Assembly: GCF_052857255.1 (NCBI RefSeq)
Contig: NC_135497.1
Location: forward strand, 196,927,574-196,991,573
DNA: 64,000 nt
Reading direction: 5' to 3'
From: Amblyomma americanum
Taxonomy: Eukaryota; Arthropoda; Arachnida; Ixodida; Ixodidae
The notes beneath the pieces were generated by a model that saw only the letters and a list, made by a program, of their open reading frames with translations, searched no databases and was not told the origin of the DNA. The position numbers and the translations under genes are program-made. Positions 1-12,300 of this stretch are shown piece after piece (the stretch's first letter is position 1; every line of letters begins with the position of its first letter).

Positions 1-469
1 TGTGCTCTACATCCCGTTATGTATTAATTTATTTTCGGGTATCACACTTGATATCTTATTTTCAAGCCTTGGGTAACTAATGTGGCCACAATGTGGCCAC
101 AGTTTGAGTCCATGTCAAAAACGAAAGCTTTGCATGAACATGGCACTGTTTTGCACATCCTCAGTGTCGTTTAAGAGGAAGTGGTTTAGATGCGTGCAAC
201 ACTCAAGCGCAGCAAAACCACCCATGCAGTACCACCATGTTTCTGCTTCTTGCCACCGCTGTTGTTTTGTGCTTCGTGCTACCCAGTACTGCCTCCCTTC
301 ACTTTTATTTTATCTTTCTTTACTCTCACTACTCATTTGTGCCTTCCGATTCTCAGCAACCCAGCCGTCTTCTTTCTGCTTTCATAGCTAACTAGCTAGC
401 TAGCTATTCTTTCTTTTCGTGCGCGCTGTACGCTTTTCCTCATGGCCTGCGCGTGTGCAGCAATGTCAT
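1..469. other. No gene recognised
   Basis: Low-information flank. A short CTAGCTAGCTAGCTA run occurs near 391-405. The reading frames here show no recognisable domain. Confidence 0.5.
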
Positions 470-2240
470 TATTCCACAGGAAGTACAGTCGTTTTCGAAA
501 ACGCTTGGCCCATGGCTCCAGCAGCAGGAGCGGCTGCGGGTCCGCATCGCGGTGCTGCTACATCTGTCAGGCGCTCGCTGCGAGGGTGCACCGAGATACG
601 ACAGACTACGCCCTCACTCGCACGCGGGCGAGTAAAACGCGTGATAAATTTCATGTGAAGCGTTCGTCTGTGTCGGCGCGAATGCTCGCTACAAAGGAGG
701 GCGCATGGTTCCTTGCGCCTCTTTACACGCTGTAGGAGGCGTATGGCACACAGCGCATGCGTTGAGGCACCCAAAAAATGTGCCAGAGCCAGATGCAGTT
801 GCTTTGCGTGGCCTTCGGTTGTGCTGTAGTGCCACATAGCGTCAAGCCACCACTCTGTGAAGTGATGAAGCCTTGCGTTTCTTTTTTGATTGCCACTATG
901 TATCTCCGGTTGCAGAAAAAGCGCGGTTTATATTTTTTACGTTGACGTTTTAACAAGCGCCTGCTACACACCATGGTGCATATATCTCCACGTTATTTTA
1001 GAGAACATCAAGACTAGGAAAGCGGAGATGAAAGAGACTTGATAAATTGCGAGTGTTAGTATTCATCTGCTTGGGCATGGACGCTCACTGTGGAGGATAC
1101 CTCTGCATACCTCCTGTATTGTTTTATTTGCACAGAACTATTAAATGTTCTGGGGAGCGTAATGCCACAGTTATCGTATTATTTTAAGATTCTCACATCT
1201 CCATCAACGGAGGCATTTTTCTCTTCGTAATTTTATCTTCCTTTTGTCTTCATCTCATCATCAATGGCCAGACTGCAGCTAGGAGTTCAATTTCAGATTT
1301 TCCCAAAGTGATGCTGTCCTAATCAGCAGTACTTACCTGAAGAGTAGGATTTTAGTATGAAACGCTGTCACTATCACTAAGACAGCTGTCTTCTCTGTCT
1401 CCGCACGGCACCTTTATTCTATTAAAAGCCTTCGGGTACATCTAAAAACATAAGGAAAGTGTCTATTATCTAAAAAATGACATAATTTCTTGATGTCGCA
1501 TGCTAATTCTGGTAACAAGGAAACTGCCTCAAAATGATATCCGATGTTTAAACGCTACATACCATTCCCAACACAAAGGAATAGAATATGATTTGAATAG
1601 AATTGGAATGAGATTGAAATAAAATTGGAATAAAAGTGCAGTCTTTTACATTACTCGCGCGATGTTCCTGAACACCTCCGGTAATTTGCAGTTGCTTTCC
1701 TGGTCTTCATGTTCTACATATTATACGTTCAAATATATGCACAGTGAGGTGCAGTGGGCGCTTGTTAAACACTAATAGTAAGTAAACCGCACGTTTATAG
1801 CAACCAGAAAGACAAAGCTGGCATCAGAAAAATAAAAACAGGTCGGCACCACTTGGTTAGTGGCGGCTTGACACTACGCGGCCCTAAGCTTCAAGCTATA
1901 GCGTGACAGAGCTACAGCACTCTGCCTTTTGTCCTGGCTCATTTTTTGTGAATTTCAACGCGTCCACGCCGTGCGCCCTCCACGGCGCGCGTCAGTGGCG
2001 TCATAGTGAGCGTCAGTGGCGAAACAGATGAGCACCACACATGAAATTTATCAAGCGCTTTACGTGCTTGTACAAGAGTGAGGCCGAAGTTTGTTGTCAC
2101 TTAGTGCACACCTGCAGAGAGCGCCCGACGGAGGTAGCAGTGCCACGTTGCAGCCCTGCAGCTGCTCCTGCCACCGGAGCCATGAGGCCGTGTATTTTTG
2201 AAAGTGACTATGTTGCCATGGCCAAGTGCTCTTCACTATA
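470..2240. repeat. Long inverted repeat (~1.8 kb foldback or long-TIR element)
   Basis: About 510-690 reappears inverted at about 2030-2205: 'ATGAAATTTATCA(A)GCG', the cysteine- and GC-rich stretch and 'GGAGC(C)ATG' correspond. About 825-870 reappears inverted at about 1850-1890 (GTGCCACATAGCGTCAAGCC against GGCTTGACACTACGCGGCC). The ~950 bp between the arms is AT-rich and featureless. Long inverted arms with no recognisable transposase suggest a non-autonomous foldback or Mutator-like element. The arms are perhaps 75-80% alike by eye. Confidence 0.6.
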
Positions 2241-3337
2241 ACTGTTTCTTTATTAAAAATATCTTTACTATGGAAGGCGGAATAAGACCGCAGTTTCACT
2301 TTGCTACACCCATGTTTTGGCTCTACTGTAGCTGTTTGCTTACTCACAATTATTTTGGCTTCTGGGGCGAGCTAGCAAAAGAGTTGGAGTGAATTAAAAA
2401 GATAAAGCAGCAGTTATATTACTGCTTCCTCTTTTAATTCAGTCCAACTGTCCAACGCAAGAAAAACCATGAACTGGGTATCACATGTAATGGCAAGTTG
2501 GTCAAAATAAAAGCGAGCTGAGCATGACTATGTCTTTTGACAGTGGCAGAAGCAGAAGGATGGCATTTGGCCTGCTTAACTTACTTTTTTCATGGAATAC
2601 ATGTGTACATTTTAAATTTTATTAATAACAATAAGAAACATCAATAGTGATTGTTGGTCAGATTACTTTGGCTGTTTATGTTGGCAGTGGTAACATAGCT
2701 AGTCTTTGTTGAATGACAAAAAAGAAAATGACACCCACTTTCATTCAGGGAGTGCAGTGAAACCCATGGAATTGAAGAGGAATGGTTGTTCTCTTGTGGT
2801 GCCTGTGGCTTTACTGGAGTAATGCATGTTTTTAATAATGGTTCCGAGTGTCAAAAAAGACAATATTTGTTATTGCTGCTAGGTACCACCAAATGTACAG
2901 TGACGCCACCCTTGCGCCAACTGCGCCAAACCAGATACGCTGCGCCATCCTGATAAAAACTAGGAAAATTACATCGAACCGCTCCTAACTCACTGCTTTT
3001 GAGTTTAGCTGGCTATTGAGGCGGAGATAACCTTAATTCTCATCACCGTTCCAAATGTTGAGAACTGTTGAAACCTACTTACTTACAACGAACAATACTG
3101 TCACGCGGCATTTGTTTCTTATGTCGTGAAGTTTGCTGTATATGTACTAATAATAATGAACGTCACAATACGGACTTTCATGGTGTATTGTATGCCATAT
3201 ATGTGAGCCACCTTTGGTTCAGCTAAGTTTTGGCATGTGTTTTAGACCCCCTGCCCACTTCTCTTAAAAATGCACAAGCAGGATATGCATTGAGGCGGAG
3301 GCCGATCAACGTGAATAGGCTTCCATGTCTTCATAAT
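2241..3337. other. Non-coding stretch, no gene seen
   Basis: AT-rich sequence with short stop-riddled frames. I see no splice-bordered exon resembling GM130 or any other family. Confidence 0.5.
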
Positions 3338-4637
3338 ACAACCTTTGTCCGTAAAGTTTCGAGATTGATTTATTTTCTTCTCTAGAAATAATTCCCCAAA
3401 ACAACTATGTGTTTCGCCATCTTTTCGGGCTTGCTTGAGCTATTTACGTTAATCGCTGTGGCAGCTGCTAGACGGCACTACATGTAGAAAAATACGTTGT
3501 CGCTGATTGTCTGCGCATTCTGCTGTGAGTGAATGTGGAGAGGTGGACGCCTACCTCAAACGGCATGTAAACATAAAATTCTATGTGAAGCTTGGAAAGA
3601 CAGCCACACAGATGTATGAGCTCCTTCGTGACGCTTATGGCAACGACATGATGTTCGTTTCGTGGAGAACATCGGTTCGGTGGAAGACGACACAAGGCAG
3701 AGGCGCCCTTCAACCTCACAGAATTAAAACAACATGGCTCGGATCAGGGATTTGTACAGCAAGACCGCACCATTACAGTCCGCATGCTATCAGATGCTCT
3801 CGACATTAGTAAGACAACATGCCACCAAATTTTGTGTGAGAACTTGGGGAAACGAAAGCTGAATGCCAGACTTGTGCCACACTCCCTCACACAGGGCCAG
3901 AAGGACACGCGGGCATCAGTGAGGGCTGATTTGCTCTCTGAGGCAGAGAAGGATGCTGCATTCGTCGACAGCATCATTGCTGAAGACGAAACATGGTGTT
4001 TTCAATACGATCCTCAAATAAAGAGGCACAGCGCCAAATGGCAGTCCACAAGCTCTCCGGCGTTGAGAAAGGTGTGGCGACAGAAGACCAAAACAAAGAC
4101 AATGCTGATAGTTTTTTTCAATGCCATAGGTGTCATACATCATGAGTTCGTCCCACAAGGGCAGCGGTGAATCGGGAGTTTTATATCCGCGTGCTCCAAC
4201 ACACGCGTGATGCACTGCGACGCCGTCACCCTGACTTATGGGCATCTGGACAATGGAGCCTTCTCCATGATAACGCAAGGCCGCACACTGCTCTCAGCGT
4301 GACAAAATTTCTCGCCAAGCACAGCATTACTGTACTTCCCCATCCGCCATACTCGCCTGATCTCTCCCTATGCGATTTTTTCCTGTTTCCTCGTGAAGAG
4401 AGCCCTAAACAGTTACTGGATGGGGAGCGTGGAGGCCATTCAAGACGCCACGACAAAGGAGTTGACAGCCCTGCCAAAAGAAGCGTTTTCCAACTGCTTC
4501 CAAGACCTCAAGAAGCGTTGGAAGCTGTGTATAGACTGCAAAAGAGAATATTTCTAAGGGGTGCTACACAAATGATTTCAATGCTAAATGCATTTTTTTA
4601 ATGGACTCAGTCTCGGAACTTTACGGACAAAGGTTGT
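3338..4637 (+). mobile_element. Degenerate mariner-family (Tc1/mariner) transposon
   Basis: The element is bounded by ~26-bp terminal inverted repeats with one mismatch: CAACCTTTGTCCGTAAAGTT… at 3339 and …AACTTTACGGACAAAGGTTG ending at 4636. Its length of 1.3 kb is usual for mariner. The transposase lies between the repeats on the plus strand and is broken (separate entry). The flanking dinucleotides are no longer a clean TA duplication. Confidence 0.92.
3507..4602 (+). pseudogene. Broken mariner transposase (DD34D)
   Basis: The N-terminal part reads VNIKFYVKLGKTATQMYELL, the mariner helix-turn-helix start. It is followed by loss of frame and an in-frame TAA near 3724-3727. The catalytic part resumes from ~3740 with LDISKTTCHQIL and EDETWCFQYDPQ (first Asp codon at 3985). 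The frame ends at TGA 4168-4170, where a one-base loss within FVPQGQ/VNREFY displaces the frame. The second catalytic Asp is in LLHDNARPH (codon at 4269). The third is in YSPDLSLCDFFLFP, with 34 residues between, so DD34D. C-terminal frames are also disturbed. All three acidic residues survive, but several frameshifts make it inactive. Confidence 0.92.
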
Positions 4638-4828
4638 TTACCTTCTGTTGGCATGATTCTGACTGGCAGGTGGATTAGGCCTTGCGTGAGCCTAACTATC
4701 AAAGGTTGCATTTAATTATGAGGCAAATATCATATGGTGGTATAATTTGCATGCTCAGATATGGCAATTTCTGCATGTACGGCACATCGCTTTCGCTCAT
4801 CACTGAGCGCTGATGAATGACAGCATGT

Positions 4829-4994
4829 GGGAACAACCCGCACCGATGCTATGCACTGGTACGACGGCGAAGTGTATACATTGCTTCCCACTGTATACAC
4901 GTTCCCACTGTATACACGTTCCCACTGTATACACGTTCCCACTGTATACACGCCATCACCGTACCAGTGCTGAGAGTTGGCACGGGCTGTTCCC
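4829..4994. repeat. Hairpin with a four-copy 17-bp tandem repeat in the loop
   Basis: Arms 4829-4862 (GGGAACAACCCGCACC…ACTGGTAC) and 4961-4994 (GTACCAGTGC…GGGCTGTTCCC) are imperfect inverted copies. The loop contains four perfect copies of TTCCCACTGTATACACG at 4885-4952. It could be a small foldback element whose loop has expanded by slippage. Confidence 0.85.
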
Positions 4995-5155
4995 ACTACA
5001 GCAGCGACCTGTGTACAGCACTTCACGTTTTGCAGTCATATTTTTGAACTGAAGAGATGACAGTTACTCTTGTAAAGTCCGTTTTTGAAAATCTCAGGCA
5101 GCATAGCTGACGGAAAAAATGGCTGTTAGGTGCGATCCGCCCATCCATTGTAGGC

Positions 5156-5737
5156 TATGGGGTTTTAAATAGGGGAGATAAATACGTTTCCCCCCATTTA
5201 ACTGTGGCTGAAACAGTTCAAAGTCGCCGAGACCACACTCTGTGATTGCGTACGCTACCGAGCGCACACCGACCACGGCGGGCCTTGCTCTGAGGGAACA
5301 AAAAAACGACACACTGGCTGACACAAACGGGCATTTATTGCTACAGCAACAATAACGCCAGCTAGCAACAAAATACGCTAATGGATCGAGGTCGTCCGAC
5401 TCACCAGCAAGGTTACGAGCAAATGTTCACCCACGCTAAGGCAAGGGATACTCCAAAGCCGGACGGGACGGGATACGGGAGCAAGTCTCCTTGCCACTTC
5501 CTCGCCCCGCTGTCGAAGAGCGGAGCCACGAGCGGACAATCCCAGCCGAAGAGAGTGACGCTGTGGGCTGTATCCCGCGTGCACGCAGTCTTTCATGCTG
5601 CGATGCTAGCGCCCTCTCTGGTTAGTCAAGTTAACCAGCGAGAGTCATGTGACATGCCCCGCATCAAGGTGAAACTGTTGCTGCAGGGTGCATCGCGGGA
5701 AAGCCAAGAAAAAAAAGGGGGGGCGGGGACTGTGAGG
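5156..5737 (-). mobile_element. Solo LTR of a gypsy-like retrotransposon
   Basis: This segment is the inverted counterpart of the LTR at 44016-44559. Matching landmarks include the GCAATAAATGCC(T/C)GTTTGTGTCAG polyadenylation region, ACCTTGCTGGTGAGTCGGAC and CTTTCCCGCGATGC(A/G)CCCTGCAG. No internal coding region adjoins it, so it is probably a solo LTR left by recombination. Its outer boundaries are eroded and approximate. Confidence 0.75.
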
Positions 5738-6604
5738 CGAGTTTCCACAAGGCTAAGAGCCAAGCAGTTTCGCTCATTCGGCAGCCAGCTTTTTCAGCTT
5801 TGTAATACTTCATATCAATTTGAAGAAATTCGTGATCAGTGTGTGCAGCTCATGTGATATGTATAATATTATACAACTCAAATTAAATGCCTCTCAAAGG
5901 AGGCCCTCCAGCCAGTTGCGTCTATCGATTCTCATGACGTCATGATTAATCTCCTTGGACCTGCTAGCCTCACATATTAGTGGCAGATGAAAGGGGATTA
6001 ACCAAGGCTTAATTAGATTAACTGCATCATCATGACAATTGGTCAATGCCACTGGCTGAAATCTGAGTAATGTGGCGCTGATCAACAGATGCACTCCAGT
6101 GCAGAATAGTATCGCTTGGCTTCCTGCAGTTCGGTTGAGATGTGATTATCTCTTTTATTACCTGCTGTGAAATATAACAAATATTTCTCTGTTTTAAGAG
6201 TGGAGTAGGATGCATGGAGGTGCTTTGCATGGAGGTGCTCCGTTCGCTCTTTGCCATTTGTTTCAGTTGCACAAAATGGTGACCCTGACAATCAGCTTTT
6301 TGTTTTAAAAAAATAAAGCACTTTACATCATGTAATGTAGTGCAGGTTTGGTGCACACTCCAGGCAGAACTGTCGAAGATGATGCTTGGCCAGCGAAGGT
6401 ATTGGTAAATACTGTGTTTGCTCATAAGGATATTGAGGTGACTAGGGCTGAGTGAGGCAGGCACAAGCATGCAGGAAAATGAGACAGAGCTGGCTGACAA
6501 AAATGATGAACTGATGAGGTTGTAAAGTGGAGACTTAAGCTTTATAACAAAAAAAAAAGTGCAGAGCCACACATCAGTACATTTGAGCTACTGTGTTCAC
6601 ATGT
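5738..6604. other. Non-coding stretch, no gene seen
   Basis: The reading frames here (the longest on the minus strand, 6030-6572) show no recognisable domain. A 14-bp near-duplication (GCATGGAGGTGCT) occurs at about 6212-6240. Confidence 0.4.
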
Positions 6605-8143
6605 ACAGTTAAATCTCGATTTAACGAAGTCAGTAAAATCTGCAGTTTACTTCGTAATACTGAAATTTCGCTACATTGAAATTCGTCTTAGCTTGCTAAG
6701 ATTCTGCCGAAAAAGTGCTATGGATAATTCACGGGAAAAACCTTTATTTCCAATTAAAGTGGTCCTTTATTTCTGCCCTTTCTTCGCCAGCAGCTACGGT
6801 GCTATGTGCGTCTTGCTTATGTTGCGAGCTCGCGAGCCGCTTCAGCATGTCTGTCGCGCTACCCACCTCGTGGGCGACTGGGACAGTGCACCTGTCTTTT
6901 GGTTTTTCTGTCATCATCATCGTCTTTTAAGTGCCTCGAGCACACTGCTGATATGACGACACATTCCGCTGCTGCCACTGCTACCACCGCTGCAATCCCG
7001 TGGCCGCCTTGCTGCGGGCCACACCGTCTGCCCCCCCCCCCCCCCCCCCTTACCCTCCTTTCTTTCTCTATGTTGGCGAGAGCGAGAAGAGTGTTCCCTA
7101 ATGACCAACCAATGAAATGAAAACAGGTCCATCCCACTCTTCGTATTTTCTGCCGTAAGCGCTAGTGTGTGCCTTTTTGCACATATGCGCATCGTCTGAG
7201 TGAGAAGCGAGGTTGTCAAGTGTGAAGCGCGTAATGGGCTTCACAGCTGACGGATGTGCCAACAGCACATACCTTTCCAGTCCTTTTACCAAGCTTTGGC
7301 TATCTGATAAACGCTGCGCGCTTCCTTTGAGCACAGGCAGCGCGTTGCAGTCAGCACTGACTTTGGGCGAGATAGCAAGAGCTGCAGTCTGGCCTGGCAG
7401 GCTGCCAAGGCTACGCAGACACTCGTGCGAGCCTTACTACCCCAGATGGCACAGCCAGCGGCGCACTCGCCACTATGATCGCTATCGTATATGCGTCTGC
7501 CTGTGTGCTCTGTATGTGAAATCCGGGCGGCGCCCATATTAGGTATGCGCTCTGCTCAATCACTTGTGCTCGCAATGCAGTTTTTCTCGGGTTAATTTTC
7601 AGCCAGCAATGAAATTTGGGGACATTGAAAGTGCTGCAGAATCTTCTTCATTAAATTAGAGCTAGAGAGAAAGAGAAACCCTTTAATGAAAAAAACAGAG
7701 AATTTAGTCTGCGTTTAAAAATCGCTGGCATGCTACTTTGCGTGGGGAAGGGAATTTGGGATATAAAGGCGGAAGGAGAGTGGTGCGGAAGAGGTAAAAT
7801 AAAACAAATAAAAAGGGGAGGAGATAAAATGCGGCCATTAAATGCATACTAAGGCGCATCGGCAAGTAATGATGTTATATATGAAATGATGAAGTGCATA
7901 GTCTGACTGATGGGATAACAGAGTTCACTGCTTGAAGAATGTATGAGGATAACATGCAAGGTGAAATTCGAGCTTGTCAAGATGTCCGATGTCCTTTAAA
8001 TATGCAAACAAAAAGTTCACTGCATGTCTCTGTTGCTAAAATACATGGTGTTGTTTGGACGTAAAGTTATGAAAACAGGAATACTTCATTACATCGAGGA
8101 TTTCGTTACATTGAAGTTCATTTCGTCGAGGTTTGGCTGATAT
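6605..8143. mobile_element. TIR-bounded DNA transposon remnant (pogo/Tigger-like ends)
   Basis: The left end TACAGTTAAATCTCGATTTA is mirrored at the right by GAAGTTCATTTCGTCGAGG and TTTGGCTGATATG. This 'TACAGTNAAACCTCG…AACGAA' type of end recurs elsewhere in the window. The interior is GC-richer, with a 19-C run at 7031-7049, and has no readable transposase. Boundaries and family are uncertain. Confidence 0.45.
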
Positions 8144-9212
8144 GTAAAGTGTGTGCTTTTATATTGCACATTGTGTGGCGTACTTCACAAAGGTGTCTTA
8201 TCTTGAATTATAGAGCATAAAGCTTAGAATTGACCTGTTAGGCGTGACTCGATGCTTATCATGACAAACTTAGTAGTGTAACGCATCTTTACATCACACT
8301 CAAACTGTTCCAGCATTGTTTGCCAAGCAAAGAGATTTGGAAAGAAAATACGACATGCACCAGTATGCTTATGAATCAGTATTTTATTGCTCCTAAGTGG
8401 TCCAGGTTGGACCTAGTGCTCAAGACTGCTTTTAAATGTTTATTTGCTCCAAAGTGCTCCAGATTGGAAATTTTAGTGCTTCAAAAATTGTTTCAAATTG
8501 CAGTTTACCAGTAGCATCACTGCAACAACAGCCAGTTCCTTGCAGTCTGTAGATGTGTGCTCTGTTAGGTATGGTGAAGCACACACTGAAAATGGCATGC
8601 ACTGCAGCTGTACATTGTTTAGCTATGTACCTAAATCCAGGAATGGAAAATGCATACTGTTGTGCTGTAACAGTTAGATGCCAGAAAATGGAGGCTTTTT
8701 CTCATGAGCCAGCTGCTAAATGTTTGCTTCAGTGTAGAATTTTTCATTTTATCTAGTATTTGCCAAATTTTATTTTCACGAAAATGTAACTTTCTTGCAC
8801 TTAAATTTACAGGCTTCAGTGAAGACTGCTTTTTTTTTGCATTCAGTGATCATTTTACACTTTAAAAATATAGCTTGTTTTACTACGTAATACCTTGAAA
8901 TAGCCAACTTTGAGACCTGTATGGTTTACTTCTGAATTTGAAAATTTATTTGTCTTCTGGTGCTCTGCATGTTGGAAGAAGTGTCCTAGTTGCATTAATG
9001 TGTAAAAAAAATAAAAAATATGTCAAAAGTATTGCCGGTACAATGTCATGTTTGATTGAGTAGAGTGTTGTTACTGCTGACGTGAAGGCCTCCAAGAATG
9101 GGAAGCTCTATAACAATGCTTTTAATTACTTAAAGTAAGATAAATACACCTGAAGTATGTTTTTCTCAGAAGTATTGTAGGCCTTCAGTGAAATCCACAT
9201 TTTGTTTTCCAG
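8144..9212. other. Intron or upstream flank of GOLGA2
   Basis: AT-rich sequence with a GCTCCA(A)AGTGGTCCAG-like short repeat near 8390-8465. No additional GM130 exon was recognised. Confidence 0.5.
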
Positions 9213-9342
9213 GTAGCGTCTTTGTCAGCTTCGGTTCAGCAGCTGGAACTGGAGCGAGATCAGTTAGTTCATCAGCTGGATGAGCAACGGACGCAGAGGG
9301 AGTCTCTTCAGGATCAGTTGTTTGAGTTTAAAAAGACAGAAG
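9213..9342 (+). CDS. GOLGA2: GOLGA2 exon a (coiled coil)
   Basis: The acceptor is TTTTGTTTTCCAG and the donor is G|GTAAGG, ending in phase 1. It encodes 43 residues rich in Q, E, L and R (for example QQLELERDQLVHQLDEQRT), typical of a golgin rod. It is the most 5' exon I can identify; no upstream start codon or earlier exon was recognised in 1-9212. Confidence 0.85.
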
Positions 9343-12300
9343 GTAAGGCTGCTGTCTGTGTTTTCTTTTTTCAAAATGGACTGCATGTGTTATTGAAACG
9401 GCAAAGGGATTTTGCATGTGGTTGTTTTTGTTGCAAAACGCCACAGAGGACGAAAGCAGTGAATAAGCACAATTTCTTTGCAGCCAATGCATAAATCCCA
9501 GACATAAGGGTGTAGTTGGCACTTGTGCACACAACTGCTCTGCGCACAGCTTAGTTCTAGGATGCATGCATACCCAGACCATAGGGAAACTTAGGTTTTT
9601 TTCTAGCGATGCGCGAATATTGAAATTTTTGAATACGAATCGAATACGAATATGAAGGAAAAATGGCTTCGAATATCAAATCGGATATCGAATATCTGTT
9701 CAGTACAAAAAAATTACAGAAAATGGTAAACAAGCAAGTGTTGTTGCCTTTTTTTTTTTTTTTTTTCAAAATAGTGTATGCTCCTTGCAAGTGAAATAAA
9801 CAAAACTAGGTTGCCTCAGCATCGTATAAAAAAATATAATATGCACAGAAATGTATGCTACTAGATTAGACAGCATAACAGTATCCGACCTGTAATAAGG
9901 TCATGCAAAATGAAATCTATAAAATGACAAGACTGGAAACAAAAAATAACATGATGGCTAGTAAAGAACCCCACGTGGTCGAAATTTCCGGAGCCCTTCA
10001 CTACGGCGTCCCATAAACAGAAAGAAATGCCTGCCAAAAATGCGAAAATGCAGTAAAGCCTTGTAAGGCATCTCTATTGCGCAAATTCCTGTAAGCCCAT
10101 GGTGAGCGTGCAGTTCTGGCGTGCTGGAAGAACTATGCAAACGCAAGCAAGGGGAAAATGCACATTGGTGTCGGAACGACAAGACTGCTTCTAAAAAGGA
10201 AAAAGAAGTGACCAGTGAAGTGCCAGTTGGTGTCTGAAAGTGGAACGAAGCTGGGATTGTCCTACTGGCGAATGCGCGGGCTGTCAGCTGCAGTTGCTGC
10301 TTGCTCGCGACGAAGCTCAGAAACCGAAACTACGCGGCTAGGCTATATTTTGGCCTAGCGACAGGGGCCCTCCAAACATTCTCGCCTGCTCTTACACCCA
10401 CTTAAGAGGTGCGCGGGTTACAATGCACCATGCAATAGGTGGGATTTTTACACGATCGCTTGCCCTGTTGTGACGCTTCGACTCGCTCCTTTAGGAGCCT
10501 TACGCGAAATTCTGCAAGTAGGCTTTTCCGCATGTCATAGTTGACCAAAACGACATGGCAGAGGTCATGCTCAGAGTGTTACGAAGGCGACAGGATGAAA
10601 TGCCATAGGTGTGGACATTGAGTATGTAACATATTGCGGAAGGATTAAAAAAAAGCGCTCTTTCATGTTACGATCGTTCGAAGCGAGTCGTCGGCCGTCT
10701 TGTTCGCAGAGTTTGTGATATGTGGGAAAGCCCACTTGCAGACTTTCGCACGAGGTCAAGTCTAGCGCCATCGGAATACGATTAGTCCATGCGATAAACG
10801 AAGGAGAAGGAAAGGAACAGGACCTTCGTATTGTTTTCCTGGAACATTAAACTCGATCGTCGGATAATTTTGCACACATTATGGTTTTGCCACAGTCAAA
10901 TTTATGAAATTTGGCACGGTTTTACATACGCTGGCGAGTGGGGTAATTTTCGAATGTTCGGAAATTCTCGAATATTAGTTTCTCAAATACAAATACGAAT
11001 TGGATATCAAACATATTTGATTTGTATTCGAAATTTCAAATATTCGCAGACCCCTAGTTTTTTCATTTAATAGTTTGGAGTAGTGTGCTGAATGTTGGTG
11101 TCTTGCACCTGTTACACTTCTGGATTATGAACATATTAATGGTTAAAATTGTGTAAAAAAGCAGTTGGGTTGTTATTTTGAAGCAGTAATTTACATTGAG
11201 GAGACCAGTGTGCTAATTGAATAATTCAGTTTCCTTCACATCAGTCTCTCATTTTGAGTGCAGCTAAACTCCGTTTCTTTCATACATAGCAAGTAACGCT
11301 GCCAAAGCTAGTGTGCCTATTCGCGCAAGCTAAGTCTGCGTCTTGGAAGTATTTCTCCGTACAACCAAACGAAGTGAACACAGGCATATTTCATTTCGAC
11401 TAATCTCAAAGTACCGTGACTGGGAACCTCCTGTACTGAGTTATCTTGGGAACTAGTACCTAAATTATGACAAAAGGAAACGCATATCTGAAATCAGCAA
11501 AAGGTCTAAGACCAGTGTCCCCCCTTGATGAACAATTTGCTAGTCAGCTGATTTCACGAGACTTTCTTCAGGGGATTTAGGCATTTGTGCTTAAGTTAGA
11601 ATATTGCATAGGCAATACTTCTCAATATAGTTTAATAGTAACATTTGTAAGCAATGCTGTGTACTTCTTTCTTTTTTTTTTTTAAGTTAAAGATGTTAGG
11701 GTGTGAAGATCTGAAAACGTTCTGAGGGGTTGATTAAACAGGCTGAAAATGTTGCTTCTTTGCAGGAGCCGTTTTATCTGGCTGATTTACTTTTTTACTC
11801 TTGGCATGTAACTTTCTATGGCTTAGTGACCCCCCTTTAATATGCCCCTTACATCCCCTCTGAGAAGATTGTGTTTATATGAAAGCTGGGGGCTCTTTGT
11901 GGACAGCTTGCACAATAATGAAAACAATATTAGAGTAATAAGGTGTCTTTGTTAAGGAATAAGTCATGCTAAATCCAACTAGTAATTTAGCATTTAGTGA
12001 GGTCTGCAGCATGATGAGGAAAGAGAACGTACTTCAGGTGCATGTGTCATTTTTTTTCTGGTGCATTCATAACTTCTTGAAGAAAAGGAAGAAGAGCATA
12101 GTAAAAAAAAAAGCATATTGAGCTTTGTGCTGGGGTTTTTTGGCAGAAAGCAGATCAAAGTGCAGTCCGGACATTGCCCAAGATGTTTTTGGTTATCAGA
12201 ATGGTAAAGAGTGGACACCACCTGATGTGACTGTTGGGGTACATTACAGAGGTGTTGCTGTCTCACGAGCAAGAAGAGGTGACGCGCGAGGGCTATGCTA

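Noticed and set aside
6030..6572. 180-codon minus-strand frame
   Set aside because: No recognisable family, no splice partners and a poly-A encoded FFF/KKK segment; likely chance.
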